In this document: piece after piece, positions 63,542 to 64,000 of the stretch | Position numbering within the stretch: the first letter of the stretch is position 1 | Layout of the letters: each line of letters opens with the position of its first letter | Assembly (NCBI RefSeq): GCF_019449565.1 | Contig: NZ_JAGRPM010000030.1 | Coordinates: 62,001-126,000, forward strand | Reading direction: 5' to 3' | Source: Rhodoblastus sp. | GTDB lineage: Bacteria; Pseudomonadota; Alphaproteobacteria; Rhizobiales; Beijerinckiaceae | DNA: 64,000 bases | The notes under the pieces: generated by a model | Database searches by the model: none | Told to the model about the DNA's origin: nothing | Seen by the model: only the letters and a program-made list of their open reading frames with translations | Position numbers and translations under genes: made by a program

Positions 63542-63587
63542 GGCGCGCCACTAAGGATAAAACTGCGAACACTTATCTTATTGAAAT
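63542..63587. repeat. 46-bp direct repeat, right copy
   Basis: This second copy of the sequence at 61064-61109 ends 7 bases before the proposed left end of the IS3 element, so it is not part of that element. Confidence 0.85.
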
Positions 63588-63594
63588 ATCGTTA

Positions 63595-64000
63595 TGAATC
63601 ACCCCTAGTTTCGTGGACGCCTTCTTTCCTAAAATTGAGGCAAGGCGGCCGGAATGGGCAAAGGCAATTTCAGCGACGATTTCAAGCGTGATGCGGTACG
63701 TCAGATTACCGAACGGGGTTATCGGGTGGCGGAAGTTTCGCAGCGGCTCGGCGTCAGCCAGCCTTCGCTTTATGTGGGGAAGAAGCTGTTGGGCAAGCCG
63801 CCTGGCGCCAGCGAAGCCGAGCAAGCCGCTGAGGTCCGCCGGCTGAAGCGCGAACTGGTGCGGGTTACCGAGGAGCGCGACAACCTAAAAAAAGCGGCCG
63901 CGTACTTCGCCAAGGATGCAAAGTGGCCCGAAGGGCCGCGCGAAGGCGCGAATTACGCGTTCGTGGCCGAGCATCGCCCGCTGTTTTCGGTGCGGGCGAT
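63595..64000 (+). mobile_element. IS3-family insertion sequence, left part
   Basis: TGAATCACCCCTAGTTTCGT at 63595 resembles the left terminal inverted repeat of rhizobial IS3-family elements and is followed 59 bases later by the transposase start. The right end lies beyond the window, so the element's limits and any target duplication cannot be checked. Confidence 0.6.
63654..64000 (+). CDS. IS3-family transposase, orfA continuing in frame into orfB (partial)
   Basis: The first 115 residues include a helix-turn-helix OrfA (NFSDDFKRDAVRQITERGYR, VAEVSQRLGVSQPSLYVGKK), a leucine-zipper part (VRRLKRELVRVTEERDNLKK) and then, without a stop, OrfB-type sequence (YAFVAEHRPLFSVRA). In most IS3 elements OrfA ends near AYFAKDAK and OrfB is reached by -1 shifting on an A-rich signal. 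Here an A7 run lies at about the usual place, but the zero frame stays open (TGG where TGA would be expected). The gene runs off the window. ATG 63654 has GGCGGCCGGA upstream. Confidence 0.75.
   Translation, partial: MGKGNFSDDFKRDAVRQITERGYRVAEVSQRLGVSQPSLYVGKKLLGKPPGASEAEQAAEVRRLKRELVRVTEERDNLKKAAAYFAKDAKWPEGPREGANYAFVAEHRPLFSVRA

Overview
The window is a GC-rich bacterial chromosome segment whose gene content fits an alphaproteobacterium of the order Hyphomicrobiales (Rhizobiales), most like the Beijerinckiaceae/Methylocystaceae. This is inferred from a hopanoid transporter-like HpnN, a class I PHA synthase with a separate phasin, rhizobial PssD/PssE-type split glycosyltransferases, DUF2147 and NnrS proteins, and a rhizobial-type toxin/immunity remnant. 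No rRNA, tRNA or CRISPR array was seen, so the placement rests on protein resemblance only.

Layout. (1) 1-22 kb is mostly housekeeping and accessory metabolism: a DUF423 protein end, a family-4 glycosyltransferase, an AsmA-like protein, a LysR regulator, a hydrolase-phosphoribosyltransferase fusion, a DUF2147 protein, a cysteine-rich exported protein, HpnN, a PLP-fold protein lacking the expected lysine, a UbiA/MenA-type prenyltransferase overlapping a COQ10/RatA-like gene, AEC and TauE/SafE transporters, a three-domain acyl-ACP/phospholipid acyltransferase, a hemerythrin plus NnrS pair, and PhaC.
(2) 22.4-48.1 kb is a Wzx/Wzy-dependent exopolysaccharide locus broken into several transcription units on both strands. 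It encodes an outer-membrane export lipoprotein, a priming phosphoglycosyltransferase, WecG-, GT2- and GT4-type glycosyltransferases, a PssD/PssE pair, flippase, polymerase, three acyltransferases, a UDP-sugar dehydrogenase and a Wzc-like co-polymerase/tyrosine kinase. At each end of the locus lies a protein with the same domain, which I read as glycoside hydrolase family 12-like. One has no signal peptide and carries Ig-like repeats; the other has a signal peptide.
(3) 48.5-53.1 kb is a tight operon for reversible Ser/Thr phosphorylation: an FHA domain joined through a membrane segment to a trypsin-like protease, a PP2C phosphatase, and a Ser/Thr kinase with Sel1 repeats.
(4) 53-60.8 kb holds small stress and metabolic genes: a CarS-like protein, a metallophosphoesterase, a universal stress protein, cytochrome b561, a Rieske protein, a tautomerase, a GST, a phasin and a TRIC-type channel.
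(5) 60.8-64 kb is an accessory patch: an intact Imm52-like immunity gene, a frameshifted Tox-REase-5-like toxin gene, a 46-bp imperfect direct repeat on either side of the pair, and the left part of an IS3-family element running off the window.

Most noteworthy are the paired GH12-like proteins, a roughly 107-bp duplication of the start region of the polymerase gene that creates a 35-codon leader coupled by TTGA to an acyltransferase, the FHA-protease/PP2C/kinase operon, the decayed toxin with retained immunity between direct repeats, and a terminator-like hairpin in the leader of the PssD/PssE operon.
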